In this document: positions 22,592 through 32,096 of the stretch, piece after piece
Position numbering within the stretch: position 1 is the first letter of the stretch
How the letters are laid out: each line of letters starts with the position of its first letter
DNA from: a virus
DNA: 54,635 nt
Strand: one strand, 5' to 3'
IMG/VR virus record: IMGVR_UViG_3300047322_000465
Span: 1-54,635 of that record
Translations under genes and position numbers: made by a program
The notes under the pieces: model-generated
Told to the model about the DNA's origin: nothing
The model's database searches: none
The model's input: the letters and a program-made list of their open reading frames with translations, nothing else

Positions 22592-23431
22592 ATGGAGATC
22601 GTCATCGTCCCCGCGTGGCGCCGGCCGGACTTCTTCGAGGCGACGCTTCGGCGCCTGCTGATCGCGGATGAGGGGGTTCAGCAGTACTGGCTCGCGCTCG
22701 ACCGGAAGCACGACCGAGACGTGAACCAGCTCGCCTGGGACTTCACGCGGAAGCTGGAGGGCGCTCGCGTACGCGTCATCCCGCGCTCGCACCCCTACCG
22801 GGGGAACAGCTACAACGTGTTGACCAGCTACCGCGAGGCGCTCACCTTCCGGCCGGAGATCGTGCACCTGGTAGAGGAGGACGTGTTCGTGGGGGCGGAC
22901 TACTTCGCGTTCCACCGCGCCGCGCACAAGCTGGCGCCGGACGCCTTCGCGGTGAGCGCGGCGCGCAACCAGAACTACGCGGACGACCCGGTAGGCGACG
23001 CCACCGCGCTGTACCTCGATCAGGCATACCAGTCGATCGCGGTCAGCTTCCGGCCGGAGCCGCTCGCCCTCGCGCTCACGCACGCAGTGCCGGCCTACTT
23101 CGCGAACCCGGTCGCCTACTGCCGGCGCGCCTTCCCGCGCTCGCACATCCCGGCCGGCAACGCCGAGCAGGACGGCTTGCTCAACCGCTGCGCGGAGGCG
23201 TGGGGGATGCGAACCGCGTACGCCGCGCGCCCCCGGGCGTATCACGCCGGCTTCGTGGGCTATCACCGCAAGGGCGCGGCCGGTACCGGCCCTGTGAGTG
23301 AGCGCGCCGCGCGCCTGCTCACCATGTCCACGGCCGAGCTGAACGCGAACGCGTACTCCTACCCCGACCACCAGGCCGTGGACCTGGACGCGCGCCCGGG
23401 TGACCCTGACCGGATCATGGTGTGGCCGTAG
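22592..23431 (+). CDS. GT-A-like glycosyltransferase
   Basis: This 279-residue protein has the N-terminal IVIVPAWRRPDFFEATLRRL of GT-A glycosyltransferases, a HLVEEDVFVGADYF acidic metal-binding motif near residue 92 and conserved-looking NAEQDGLLNRCAEAWG near 190. It starts two bases after the methyltransferase stop and completes the sugar cassette just upstream of the capsid gene. Confidence 0.8.
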   Translation: MEIVIVPAWRRPDFFEATLRRLLIADEGVQQYWLALDRKHDRDVNQLAWDFTRKLEGARVRVIPRSHPYRGNSYNVLTSYREALTFRPEIVHLVEEDVFVGADYFAFHRAAHKLAPDAFAVSAARNQNYADDPVGDATALYLDQAYQSIAVSFRPEPLALALTHAVPAYFANPVAYCRRAFPRSHIPAGNAEQDGLLNRCAEAWGMRTAYAARPRAYHAGFVGYHRKGAAGTGPVSERAARLLTMSTAELNANAYSYPDHQAVDLDARPGDPDRIMVWP

Positions 23432-23509
23432 CTGCGGTGCTACCGTGAACGCGTACCAGGGTCTGGCTTCGGTCCGCCTGGGCGGCATGGCCTTTCCAGG
23501 AGCACCATC

Positions 23510-25177
23510 ATGGGATTCGAGCTTCCCGAAGACATCACCGCGCTGTCCGCCGCCGAGCTGGACGCGCTCGTAGTCAAGGTCCGCGCGTACGCGCGCGGCG
23601 TGGCCACCGCCACCCCCGTCAACGCCGAGGCCGTCCAGGACGCGACCACCGCATTCAACACCGTGCTCGGCGAGAAGAACGCCCGTGCGACCCTCGCCGC
23701 CTCCGCCGCCGCTCTCGCGTCGTCCCTGGACGAGACCGAGGAGGTCGCCGAGGGGGACGCCGAGGAGGACGAGGTCGAGGGCGAAGAGGTCGCCGAGGTC
23801 ACCCCGCCGGCCGTCGTCGCCTCGCGCAAGACCACGAAGCGCTCAACGCTGGACACCCCGGCGCCGGACGTTGAGGACGCGGCCGTCGTCATGATCTCCG
23901 CCCCGGACGTTCCCGGCTTCGCGGCCGGACAGCCCCTCACCGACTTCGCGATGGCGGGCCGGATCATCGAGGCACGCCTCGCGGGCTACTCGGCGCCGTC
24001 CCAGCGCAGCGGCTCCCGGGGTATCAAGTCCGGGCGTACGTCGGTGCGTCACGGCGGCGTGATCTTCCGCCGCCAGTTCCCGGAGAACCTCCAGATCCGC
24101 GACGGCGACAACGCGTACAGCAAGGTGCTGGCGGCGGCGCAGGAGAAGCGCCTCCCGGGCGGCTCGCTGGTGAAGTCCGCTGAGAAGCTGGTCGCCGCCG
24201 GCCGCTCCCTCACGGCGGCGGTGGGCTGGTGTGCCCCTTCTGAGGTGATTTACAACCTCTGTGACCTGTCCTCCCTGGACGGCATGCTCGACATCCCGGA
24301 ACTCCAGGCCAGCCGGGGCGGCTTTCAGCTCCCCGAGAATGGCGGACCGGACTTCTCGACCGTCTGGAACGGGATCGGCGACGCCGGGGACGTCATCCTG
24401 ACGGAGTACGACATCGAGAACGGCGCGGTGAAGGAGTGCTTCGAGATCCCGTGTCCGCCGTTCGTGGACGTGCGGCTCGACGCGGCGTATCTGTGCCTCA
24501 CCGGCTCGCTGCTCCAGCGTCGCGGCTACCCCGAGGTGATCGAGCTGTTCAGCCAGCAGGCCATGAAGGCGCTGGCGCACAAGATCAACGCCTCCGTCAT
24601 CGCGCGGATCGCGACCGCCTCGGGCGCCGCGATCGTGGTTCCCGCTGACGCCTCCGGCGACGACGCGGCCAGCGCGCTGCTGTCGGCCATCGATCTCGCC
24701 ATCACGGATGCGAAGTACGCGCAGCGCGCCTCGATGGGCAACTCCTGGGAGGTCGTGCTCCCGTTCTGGGTGCTCGTCCAGATCCGCGCGGCGTTCGCCC
24801 GGCGCTACGGCCTCGGCGCGCTGGACCTCGCGGACGCGGCCATCATGAACTGGTTCGCGATCCGCAAGGCCGTCCCGCGCTTCGTCTACGACTGGCAGGA
24901 CGCGTACACCGGCCTGAACACGGGCCCCGGCGGCGCGGTTCCGCTCACGGTGCTGCCGACCACGGTCGAGTTCCTGGTCTACCCGGCCGGCACCTGGACG
25001 AAGATCGTGCAGGACGTCGTATCCCTGGATACGATCTACGATAACGCCCTTCTCACCACGAACCAGTACACTGCCATCTTCGCGGAGGACGGGTTCAACG
25101 TGATCCAGACCTGCCCGGAGTCGCGGCTGTACCGCGCCGTGGTCGACCCGTCCGGCGTCGTCGGCTGCTGCCCGTAA
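23510..25177 (+). CDS. Major capsid protein with N-terminal scaffold domain
   Basis: This 555-residue protein follows the protease and sugar cassette and precedes the tail tube. Residues 1-110 are helical and acidic (EEVAEGDAEEDEVEGEEV), a fused scaffold (delta) domain likely removed by the protease. The rest has the HK97-like pattern: LPGGSLVKSAEKLVAAGRSL, an E-loop region near residues 250-290, and a C-terminal P-domain/A-domain stretch (LAHKINASVIARIATASGA; TVEFLVYPAGTWTK). CAGGAG lies upstream of the ATG. Confidence 0.85.
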   Translation: MGFELPEDITALSAAELDALVVKVRAYARGVATATPVNAEAVQDATTAFNTVLGEKNARATLAASAAALASSLDETEEVAEGDAEEDEVEGEEVAEVTPPAVVASRKTTKRSTLDTPAPDVEDAAVVMISAPDVPGFAAGQPLTDFAMAGRIIEARLAGYSAPSQRSGSRGIKSGRTSVRHGGVIFRRQFPENLQIRDGDNAYSKVLAAAQEKRLPGGSLVKSAEKLVAAGRSLTAAVGWCAPSEVIYNLCDLSSLDGMLDIPELQASRGGFQLPENGGPDFSTVWNGIGDAGDVILTEYDIENGAVKECFEIPCPPFVDVRLDAAYLCLTGSLLQRRGYPEVIELFSQQAMKALAHKINASVIARIATASGAAIVVPADASGDDAASALLSAIDLAITDAKYAQRASMGNSWEVVLPFWVLVQIRAAFARRYGLGALDLADAAIMNWFAIRKAVPRFVYDWQDAYTGLNTGPGGAVPLTVLPTTVEFLVYPAGTWTKIVQDVVSLDTIYDNALLTTNQYTAIFAEDGFNVIQTCPESRLYRAVVDPSGVVGCCP

Positions 25178-25218
25178 CCCCACCCACTCGGCACCACTCA
25201 CGAGAGGGAGGGTGAGGC

Positions 25219-26079
25219 ATGGTAGGCATCATCCCCGGACCGCTGATCGCGGGACCGGAGCCGGTCGGCCGGCGATACGGACTTCTGTCCGCCGCCTCCG
25301 GCCCGATCGATCTGCCCGACCACGGTCGCGGGGGCGGTATTCGCTACGTCCCCGTGACCTGCGGGGAGGCGACGCCGTACCCGATCGACTGCGCGGCCGG
25401 GCTCGTCGTACACGACGAGAAGGAGGCGCAGCCCGATAACGCGCCGTTCAGCGCACTGCCGTTCATGGTGTACGCCTCGATCGAGTGCGGCGCGATGGGC
25501 TACAGCGAGACGGAGTTCCGCCAGAAGGTGGAGCGCCGTCTCGCCAACGGTGAGCAGGGCGCGGCCGAAATGGCGCTGTGGACCGGCGCGGTATCGCTCG
25601 GCGGCGGCGCGCTCGGAATCGAAAACCTCCAGGACTCGGCCAGCACCGTGGCCGTGGCCGACGATGGCGACTTCGCGGCCGTCATCGGGGCGCTGGAGTT
25701 CTTCATCTACCACGTGGCCGGCTACGGCAACACGGCGTACATCCACGCATCGGTGGACATGGCGGCATGGGCCGGTGACCACCACCTCGTGGTGCAGGAC
25801 GGCCCGTTGAAGAAGACGCCGTACGGCTCGATCTGGGTATTCGGCGGAGGCTATCCGGGGACGGGTGCCGCTGGCGCGCTGCCGCCGGCCGGCGGCTCGT
25901 ACCTGTACGTGACCGGGCAGACCACGGTGTGGCGCTCGGCGGACCTGTTCACCTACCCGGTGAACCAGACCCTGGACCGCAGCACGAACCAGCGGTTCCT
26001 CCTCTCCGAGCGCGAATACGCGATCGGCTTCGACTGCGCCACCGGGCGCGCGCTGTTCAACCCGAATGGGGGTTCATAG
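25219..26079 (+). CDS. Virion-associated protein downstream of capsid
   Basis: This 286-residue protein matches a pattern seen next to the capsid gene in many streptomycete phages: YASIECGAMGYSETEFRQKV near residue 75, ALWTGAVSLGGGAL near 115, and GVFGGGYPGTGAAG-like glycine-rich strands near 210. It is probably a structural head or head-vertex component; the exact role is not known. GAGGGAGGGTGAGGC precedes the ATG. Confidence 0.68.
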   Translation: MVGIIPGPLIAGPEPVGRRYGLLSAASGPIDLPDHGRGGGIRYVPVTCGEATPYPIDCAAGLVVHDEKEAQPDNAPFSALPFMVYASIECGAMGYSETEFRQKVERRLANGEQGAAEMALWTGAVSLGGGALGIENLQDSASTVAVADDGDFAAVIGALEFFIYHVAGYGNTAYIHASVDMAAWAGDHHLVVQDGPLKKTPYGSIWVFGGGYPGTGAAGALPPAGGSYLYVTGQTTVWRSADLFTYPVNQTLDRSTNQRFLLSEREYAIGFDCATGRALFNPNGGS

Positions 26080-26081
26080 GC

Positions 26082-26780
26082 ATGACCAACGTTGGCTGTT
26101 TCAAGCCCCTACAGGGCGCGACCTTCCGCGTGACCCAGCTCGATGAGTGCGGCAACCCGCTGTTCAACGAGTGCTCGTACGCGGTATCCGATGGGCAGAC
26201 CTCGATCGAGATCACGCCCAACACCACCGACGGGCAGACCTTCCAGCAGCTCAACGCCGCTGGTCGGCCGCTGGTGAACCAGCAGGCTCGCACCATCCTG
26301 AACTGGTACGATTACAAGATCATCATGGCCGTCAACGACCCGGAATTGTTCCACCTCATGACCGGGGCGGCCATCTTCCTGGACTACGGTGGCCTGTCCG
26401 CCGGCACGGTCACCACCTCCGACAACTACGCCACCGGCCGGTTGGCGCTGGAGGTCTGGCTGGGCACGTCGGATGAGGCATGCCCGCCGCTGCCCGGCAT
26501 CCAGGCGCCCTACTTCGGGTACATCCTGTTGCCGTTCACCGAGGACGGCCGACTGTCGGACGCGATCACGGTCACCAACGACCTGATCACGTACACGTTC
26601 TCCGGTCGTACCCGGATCGGGGCCGGCTGGGGTCGCGGACCCTACGACGTGATGTTGGACAACGGCGGCCTGCCCGCGCCGCTGCCGGCCACGCTGTCCA
26701 ATCAGACGCACTTCCTGGACCTGTGGACCCAGCTTCCTCCGCCGGAGCCGGACTGCGGTTGCCTGGAGCTGCTCAGCTAG
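26082..26780 (+). CDS. Major tail (tube) protein
   Basis: This 232-residue beta-rich protein has the actinophage tail-tube pattern: TQLDECGNPLFNECSYAVSD, IEITPNTTDGQTF, NDPELFHLMTGAAIF, ALEVWLGTSDEACPP and a C-terminal PPPEPDCGCLEL. Position is unusual, before the head-tail connector genes. A terminator follows. Assignment comes from recalled family pattern, not a search. Confidence 0.75.
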   Translation: MTNVGCFKPLQGATFRVTQLDECGNPLFNECSYAVSDGQTSIEITPNTTDGQTFQQLNAAGRPLVNQQARTILNWYDYKIIMAVNDPELFHLMTGAAIFLDYGGLSAGTVTTSDNYATGRLALEVWLGTSDEACPPLPGIQAPYFGYILLPFTEDGRLSDAITVTNDLITYTFSGRTRIGAGWGRGPYDVMLDNGGLPAPLPATLSNQTHFLDLWTQLPPPEPDCGCLELLS

Positions 26781-26784
26781 ACCG

Positions 26785-26820
26785 GCGGGGAGGGTGCGGT
26801 ACGCCACCCTCCCCGCTTTC
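26785..26820 (+). terminator. Terminator after tail tube gene
   Basis: GCGGGGAGGGTG (26785-26796) pairs perfectly with 26805-26816 over an 8-base loop, followed by TTTC. It probably sets high capsid/tube and lower fibre expression. Confidence 0.75.
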
Positions 26821-26852
26821 AGCTTTCCCGTGATCTCCCGAAGGGGCGCGCC

Positions 26853-29534
26853 GTGGCGCAGTACGGTCCGCAGGAGTGGTTCTACGCAACCGGCGAGCTG
26901 GCCGCCAACCAGCGCGCCGCCGTCTTCGGCCCGGGGGACTCGAACGCGTTCGCCCCCATTTTCAGCGACGCCGGGCTCACCGTCCCGATGGCGAATCCCA
27001 CCATCACCGACGGAACCGGCCAGCTCACCTTCTACGCCGCCGACGGCACCTACTGGATTTTCGTAGGCCCGGTTGGGACCGGCGACAGCGTCATGATCGA
27101 CCTGGGGGCGGTCCCGGGTGCCGTGGACAGCGTGAACGGGCAGACCGGCACGGTCGTGCTCGACGCGGCCGACGTCGGCGCGCAGCCCATCGGGACGATC
27201 GACGCGAAGGGCGACCTGTACGTGGGTACCGGCCCGGACGCTACCGACCGGCTCGCAGTCGGCGCCGACGGACTCGTGCTCACCACGGACTCCGTCGAGG
27301 CCACGGGCTTGAAGTGGGCGGCCGGCGGCGGAGGAGGAGCGGTCACCTCGGTCAACAGCCAGACCGGCGCGGTGGTGCTCACCGCGACCGATGTCGGGGC
27401 GGACGTGGCTGGCGCGGCAGCGGCAGCTGCCGCCGCGAGCCAGCCCATCGGGACGATCAACGCGAAGGGTGACCTGTACGCGGGTACCGCGAACGACGCC
27501 ACCACTCGACAGGGTGTCGGAACGAACGGCCAGGTTCTGACGGCCGACTCGACGCAGAGCACCGGCATGAAGTGGGCGACCCCGGCGAGCGCTCCCGTGA
27601 CTTCCGTGAACAGCCAGACCGGGGCCGTTGTGCTCGGCGCGGCCGACGTGGGCGCCGACGTGGCCGGCGCCGCCGCCGCCGCTGCCGCCGCTTCCCAGCC
27701 GCTCGCCACCATCGACGCGAAGGGCGACCTGTACGCAGGGACGGCCGACAACGCCACCGCGCGCCGCTCCGTCGGCACCAACGGCCAGGTACTCACCGCC
27801 GACTCGGCGCAGGCCACCGGACTGAGCTGGACGACTCCGACCCCGGCGCCGGTCACCTCGGTCAACAGCCAAACCGGCGCGGTGGTGCTCACCTCCGCGA
27901 ACGTGGGTGCGCAGCCCATCGCCACGGTGACCGCTAAGGGCGACCTCTACGTGGCCACGGCCAGCGCGACGGTAACCCGGCGCCCGGTCGGTACGGATGG
28001 CCAGGTGCTCACCGCTGACTCAGTGCAGGCCGACGGCGTGAAGTGGGCGACTCCCGTGAGCGCCCCCGTGACCTCGGTGAACACCCAGACCGGAGCGGTC
28101 GTGCTCACGGCGGCCGACGTCGGGGCCGACGCCTCCGGAGCAGCAGCGGCCGTGCTCGCGACCTCGGCACAGAAGGCCGCGAATCTGTCGGACCTGACCA
28201 GCGCCACCACCGCGCGCGGAAACCTTGGTCTCGGCGGCGCGGCCGTACTTGGCGTCGGGACCACGGCCGGCACGGTTGCGGCGGGCGACGACTCGCGGAT
28301 CGTGGGCGCTCAGCAGCGTTCCACCGTGACCGCGAAAGGGGACCTGTACGCGGCCACGGCCAGCGCCACCGTGGCCCGCCAGCCGGTCGGCACCAACGGC
28401 CAGGTGCTCACGGCCGACAGCGCGCAGGCCACCGGGCTGAGCTGGGTAACGCCGACGGCGGCGCCAGTCACCTCCGTGAACAGCCAGACCGGCGCGGTGG
28501 TGCTCAACGCCGCGAGCGTGGGCGCGGACGCGGCCGGCGCGGCAGCGGCGGCACAGGCGGCCAGCCAGCCGCTGGACAGCGACCTGACGGCCATCGCCGC
28601 GCTGTCGCCCCCGGATGACGACATCATCCAGCGCAAGTCCGGCATCTGGGTGGCCCGGACCATGGCGCAGGTGAAGACTGACCTAGCCATCACTCCGGCG
28701 GACATCGGCGCGGTACCCACCTCGCGGACGCTGACCGCCGGCACGGCGATGAGCGGGGGCGGCGACCTCTCGGCGGACCGGACGTTTAACGTGGTGCTGG
28801 GCACCTCGGGTGCGTCGGCTGCCGCCGGCAACGACTCGCGGATCACCGGGGCGCAGCAGCTTTCCACGCTGACCACGAAGGGCGATCTGTACGTCGCCAC
28901 CGCGAGCGCGACCAGCGCCCGGCAGGGTGTCGGCACCAACGGTCAGGTGCTCACCGCCGACTCAGCGCAGACCAACGGCTTGAAGTGGGCGGACCCGGCC
29001 GCCGCCGGGGTAGTCTCCGGCGGCATGGTGCCGCGCTCCACCGGGTACATTCCGACCGGCGGCGTGGTCACCGCGCGCTCCAGCAAGACGGCCACGCTCA
29101 ACGCCATGTACCTGATGCCCTTCGTCCTGCTCAGCGGTGCGACGCTGAGTTCGATCGCCTTCGAGGTCACGGCCAACATCGCCACGGCTGTGGCCCGGCT
29201 CGGCATCTACGCCTCGTCCGCCTCGAACCTCCCGACCGGCGCGGCGGTGGCCGACTACGGCACCACGGCGGCCGACACCACGGGCACGAAGACGGCCGCT
29301 GTCAGCACGGTGCTGGCGGCCGGGCTGTACTGGCTCGCCTTCGTCGGTCAGACTGCCGCGCCCACCGTCCGCCAGTGCACCGGCTGGACCCCGTATGTGG
29401 CCAGCGCTACCTTCCCCGCCGGCTCCGGCGTCGGCTGGGACAACTGCTACGTGCAGACGTCCGTCACCGGCGCGCTCCCCTCCATCGGCACGATCGTGGA
29501 TTCCGATGGTCCCATGTGCGGTATCAAGTTCTAA
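26853..29534 (+). CDS. Long repetitive fibre protein
   Basis: This 893-residue protein has an N-terminal domain (residues 1-85, YGPQEWFYATGELAANQRAA), then a repetitive shaft with six copies of a VTSVNSQTGAVVL-type unit (nucleotides near 27123, 27343, 27598, 27850, 28069 and 28468) and six of an AKGDLYAGT-type unit. Each is followed by alanine runs (AAAAAAA) and NGQVLTADS. The C-terminal 190 residues form a globular, Thr/Ala-rich head (ARSSKTATLNAMYLMPFVL). Such repeats are typical of trimeric phage fibres. The gene lies between tail tube and head-tail adaptor, so it could be a head or neck fibre. The GTG start has GAAGGGG upstream. Confidence 0.78.
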   Translation: MAQYGPQEWFYATGELAANQRAAVFGPGDSNAFAPIFSDAGLTVPMANPTITDGTGQLTFYAADGTYWIFVGPVGTGDSVMIDLGAVPGAVDSVNGQTGTVVLDAADVGAQPIGTIDAKGDLYVGTGPDATDRLAVGADGLVLTTDSVEATGLKWAAGGGGGAVTSVNSQTGAVVLTATDVGADVAGAAAAAAAASQPIGTINAKGDLYAGTANDATTRQGVGTNGQVLTADSTQSTGMKWATPASAPVTSVNSQTGAVVLGAADVGADVAGAAAAAAAASQPLATIDAKGDLYAGTADNATARRSVGTNGQVLTADSAQATGLSWTTPTPAPVTSVNSQTGAVVLTSANVGAQPIATVTAKGDLYVATASATVTRRPVGTDGQVLTADSVQADGVKWATPVSAPVTSVNTQTGAVVLTAADVGADASGAAAAVLATSAQKAANLSDLTSATTARGNLGLGGAAVLGVGTTAGTVAAGDDSRIVGAQQRSTVTAKGDLYAATASATVARQPVGTNGQVLTADSAQATGLSWVTPTAAPVTSVNSQTGAVVLNAASVGADAAGAAAAAQAASQPLDSDLTAIAALSPPDDDIIQRKSGIWVARTMAQVKTDLAITPADIGAVPTSRTLTAGTAMSGGGDLSADRTFNVVLGTSGASAAAGNDSRITGAQQLSTLTTKGDLYVATASATSARQGVGTNGQVLTADSAQTNGLKWADPAAAGVVSGGMVPRSTGYIPTGGVVTARSSKTATLNAMYLMPFVLLSGATLSSIAFEVTANIATAVARLGIYASSASNLPTGAAVADYGTTAADTTGTKTAAVSTVLAAGLYWLAFVGQTAAPTVRQCTGWTPYVASATFPAGSGVGWDNCYVQTSVTGALPSIGTIVDSDGPMCGIKF
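27123..28530 (+). repeat. Degenerate 220-400 bp fibre repeats
   Basis: At least six units encode VNSQTGAVVL-like strands, spaced about 220, 255, 252, 219 and 399 bases. Sequence conservation in the DNA makes this a likely recombination and length-variation hotspot. Confidence 0.85.
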
Positions 29535-29543
29535 GGAGATGAA

Positions 29544-29804
29544 ATGCCACAAGCCTGGGTAGGGCTCATGGTTCAGACCCCCGCGACTCCGCTGGTCAAC
29601 GGCGGCGAGGACAAGATGCCCGCGTGTATCACGAAGGTAGGCAGCACGGGGCCGAATGGCGGGATCATGGTGTCGTTGAAGACGCTGCCGAACGCCGCGC
29701 TGACGCTGATCGCGTACGTGGGAAGCTGCGAACTGATGGACTACGAGGCCGACGCCCGGACGTTGGGTGTTGGCGCCGGGGCGTGGCCCCTCGACGCGAG
29801 CTGA
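29544..29804 (+). CDS. Hypothetical small virion-region protein
   Basis: This 86-residue protein follows the fibre by nine bases with AAGGAGATGAA upstream. It has a beta-like pattern (GGIMVSLKTLPNAALTLIAYVG) and no charged helices. It could be a fibre chaperone, but no family is recognised. Confidence 0.62.
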   Translation: MPQAWVGLMVQTPATPLVNGGEDKMPACITKVGSTGPNGGIMVSLKTLPNAALTLIAYVGSCELMDYEADARTLGVGAGAWPLDAS

Positions 29805-29820
29805 GAGGTAGGGTCCAGCT

Positions 29821-30684
29821 ATGCCAGTCATCCCGCTGCCGGGGCAGCAACCGTTCCCGCCCGGCGCTGATGGCTGGTGTGGCTGGGATGTCGACGTCAC
29901 GCCCGGCATCTGCGCGAGCTGGGCGTCCTACGATCCGGCCGTTCAGGATCTCGCGCTGTCCATCGCCACCACGGTGATGTGGGCGGCCACCGGGCGCCGG
30001 TTCGGGCCGTGTCAGGTCACGGTCCGGCCGTGCCAGAGTCGCGAGCGCGCGGAGACCTATCGCGCGTTCCCGGTCTGGTGGTCCAGCGCTGAGTTCGGCG
30101 GCATGTTCACCTTCCCGCTGCTCTTCGACGGGACGTGGTCGAACTGCGGATGCGGGAACGGCTGCTGTTGCCGGCCGCACTGCGAGATCCTGCTCGACGG
30201 CCCCGTGGCCAGCATCATAGAGATCATGATGCACGGGGAAGTGGTCCCGAGCACGGAGTACCGGGTCGATGTCGTGGAGGGCACCTACCGGCTCGTGAAG
30301 ACGAGCGCGGGGTGCTGGCCGACGTGTCAGGACTTCGACCAAGCGGGGACCGGGGACAAAGCGTTTCAGGTCACCTACGCCCGGGGCGCAGGGGTACCGC
30401 CTGCACTGACCGGCGCCACTGCGCTGCTGGCATGCAACCTTGGCAAGCAGCTCGCCGGAGGCGACTGCGGGCTGCCGCCGCGCCTGTCGTCGCTCACGCG
30501 GCAGGGGGTAAGCGCCGAGTTCATCGCCAGCGCGGTGGACGTGGACGTCTTCGAGACCGGTATCAACGAGGTCGACATGGTCATCCGGGCGCTCAACCCG
30601 GGGCGCCGGACGCGGCCGCCGGTCGTGCTGTCGATGGATCTTCCGGACAATCGTGACCGAATGACGATCATCGGGGGGCCGTAA
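29821..30684 (+). CDS. Head-to-tail adaptor
   Basis: This 287-residue protein has the actinophage adaptor pattern: WASYDPAVQDLALSIATTVM, ATGRRFGPCQVTVRPC, Cys-rich CGCGNGCCCRPHCEILLDG near residue 110, CWPTCQDFD near 162 and LSSLTRQGVSAEFI near 225. Adaptors extend the portal ring to connect the tail. The many cysteines may form metal sites or disulfides. Confidence 0.78.
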   Translation: MPVIPLPGQQPFPPGADGWCGWDVDVTPGICASWASYDPAVQDLALSIATTVMWAATGRRFGPCQVTVRPCQSRERAETYRAFPVWWSSAEFGGMFTFPLLFDGTWSNCGCGNGCCCRPHCEILLDGPVASIIEIMMHGEVVPSTEYRVDVVEGTYRLVKTSAGCWPTCQDFDQAGTGDKAFQVTYARGAGVPPALTGATALLACNLGKQLAGGDCGLPPRLSSLTRQGVSAEFIASAVDVDVFETGINEVDMVIRALNPGRRTRPPVVLSMDLPDNRDRMTIIGGP

Positions 30685-31229
30685 TGCCGCTGTCAGACCC
30701 GATGGCCTCGCCGCTCGCCTACGAGATGCTCGCCTGCTTCGAGCAGGAGCTGGACAAGGAAGCGACACCGCCGAAGTACCGGGGGCGTCGCCCGGGCCAG
30801 GTGGTGGATCACCTGCTGTCCACCACGTCGGACGAGTGCTGCGAGGGGTCCGCGTGGGTCCGCGTGGCGAGCTTCTTCCCGTCCTCGGGGAAGTTCCCCG
30901 AGCAGGATCAGGACCCGCTGAACAGCGGTACCCGAGCGTGGGCGGTCACCCTGGAGCTGGGGGTGGTGCGCTGCGCGCCGACGCCGGACGAGAACTCCAT
31001 CCCGTCCACCGCGCAGTGGAACGCCGTCGCGGACGCGGTGGACGATGACGCCGCCTCGATGCGCCGCGCCATCTGCTGCTTTATCGAGGCGAGCCCGACC
31101 GCTCGGCGCGGCTACGTGCTGCCGCTGGACTGGCAGCCGCTGGACGTGGAGGGCGGCTGCGTGGGGGGCACCCTGCGCGTCATCGTGCGCGGGCCGGCGT
31201 GCGACTGCGCCGAGGCGGGCGGCTCGTAA
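30684..31229 (+). CDS. Head-tail connection protein (stopper/terminator-like)
   Basis: This 181-residue protein lies between the adaptor and the HK97 gp10-like gene. GSAWVRVASFFPSSGKFPEQ and AWAVTLELGVVRCAPTPDE resemble tail terminator/neck proteins of actinophages. The ATG overlaps the adaptor stop. Confidence 0.68.
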   Translation: MPLSDPMASPLAYEMLACFEQELDKEATPPKYRGRRPGQVVDHLLSTTSDECCEGSAWVRVASFFPSSGKFPEQDQDPLNSGTRAWAVTLELGVVRCAPTPDENSIPSTAQWNAVADAVDDDAASMRRAICCFIEASPTARRGYVLPLDWQPLDVEGGCVGGTLRVIVRGPACDCAEAGGS

Positions 31230-31678
31230 TGGCGATACGCCTGGTCGAGCTGGACCTCATCGGGCTACGCGCCGACGCGAACCGGTTCAGCACTCCGGCC
31301 GTGCGCACCGCGACGCGACAGATACTCAACCGGAGCGCGATCCTGTGTCCGGTCGACACGGGGCGCTTGCGCGCCAGCGGCAAGATGAGCTTCCGTGAAG
31401 CGAAGCGGGGGCCGACCGGCGTCGTGGTGTACGCGGTGAAGTACGCCCTTGCCGTCCATGACGGCACCGGGCCGTACATCATCATGCCGAAGAAGCGCAA
31501 GGTGTTGAAATTCAAGGTGGGCGGCAAAACGGTCTTCGCGAAGAGGGTCCGTCATCCCGGAGTCCGAGCGCGACCGTTCCTGCGCCTGGCGGCCGAGGAG
31601 ATCGCGGGCGCCGACGGCTACCGCTTCGTCCGCTCCAACTCGGATGCCACACCAGTACTGTGGTTAGGGTGGCGTTAG
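31229..31678 (+). CDS. HK97 gp10-like neck/tail-completion protein
   Basis: This 149-residue protein has the gp10-like features CPVDTGRLRASGKMSFRE near residue 48, VVVYAVKYALAVHDGTGPY near 70 and RHPGVRARPFLRLAAEE near 115. The ATG overlaps the previous stop (TAATG). It probably joins head and tail. Confidence 0.8.
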   Translation: MAIRLVELDLIGLRADANRFSTPAVRTATRQILNRSAILCPVDTGRLRASGKMSFREAKRGPTGVVVYAVKYALAVHDGTGPYIIMPKKRKVLKFKVGGKTVFAKRVRHPGVRARPFLRLAAEEIAGADGYRFVRSNSDATPVLWLGWR

Positions 31679-31688
31679 GATAGCGCCC

Positions 31689-32096
31689 ATGACCGTTGCC
31701 AAGAAAGTCACTCCCGCCAAACGGGCGCCGAAGGCCGCTGCCGAGAAGGCGCCCGCCGGACCGCCCACCATCACGTTCCGGGGGCGCGTCATCGCCGTCA
31801 AGCTGCCGAAGTCGGAGCAGCTCGCCGCGTGGCAGCGCCTCATCCCTCGACTGGAGAGCGTGGAGCGCGACAATTTGACCGGGGAGCAGGCGCTCGCCCT
31901 GCTGAACCGCGCGACGAAGATCGTTGACTCGGTCATCGCGGACGAGGTCGATCGGGACTGGCTGGAGGATCTCCGTCTCGATGGCGAGGTCGAGTTGCAG
32001 GAGACGCTGCCCATCGTGGGCGACGCCATCCGCGCGCTCCAGGGCGAGATGCCGGGTGCCGTCGTCCCGAACCGCGCCGCGCGCCGGAAGGCGTAG
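31689..32096 (+). CDS. Tail assembly chaperone-like protein
   Basis: This 135-residue protein has a Lys/Ala-rich start, a helical core (LPKSEQLAAWQRLIPRLESV; DEVDRDWLEDLRLDGEVEL) and ends VPNRAARRKA, a C-terminal pattern frequent in actinophage tail assembly chaperones. TAGGAT ends 6 bases before the ATG and could be the -10 of a leaderless promoter. The stop overlaps the next GTG; no classical slippery heptamer was seen. Confidence 0.7.
   Translation: MTVAKKVTPAKRAPKAAAEKAPAGPPTITFRGRVIAVKLPKSEQLAAWQRLIPRLESVERDNLTGEQALALLNRATKIVDSVIADEVDRDWLEDLRLDGEVELQETLPIVGDAIRALQGEMPGAVVPNRAARRKA

Noticed and set aside
26109-27872. A 587-codon - strand frame opposite tail tube and fibre genes
   Set aside because: It crosses the terminator at 26785 and mirrors the fibre repeats; no start signal.
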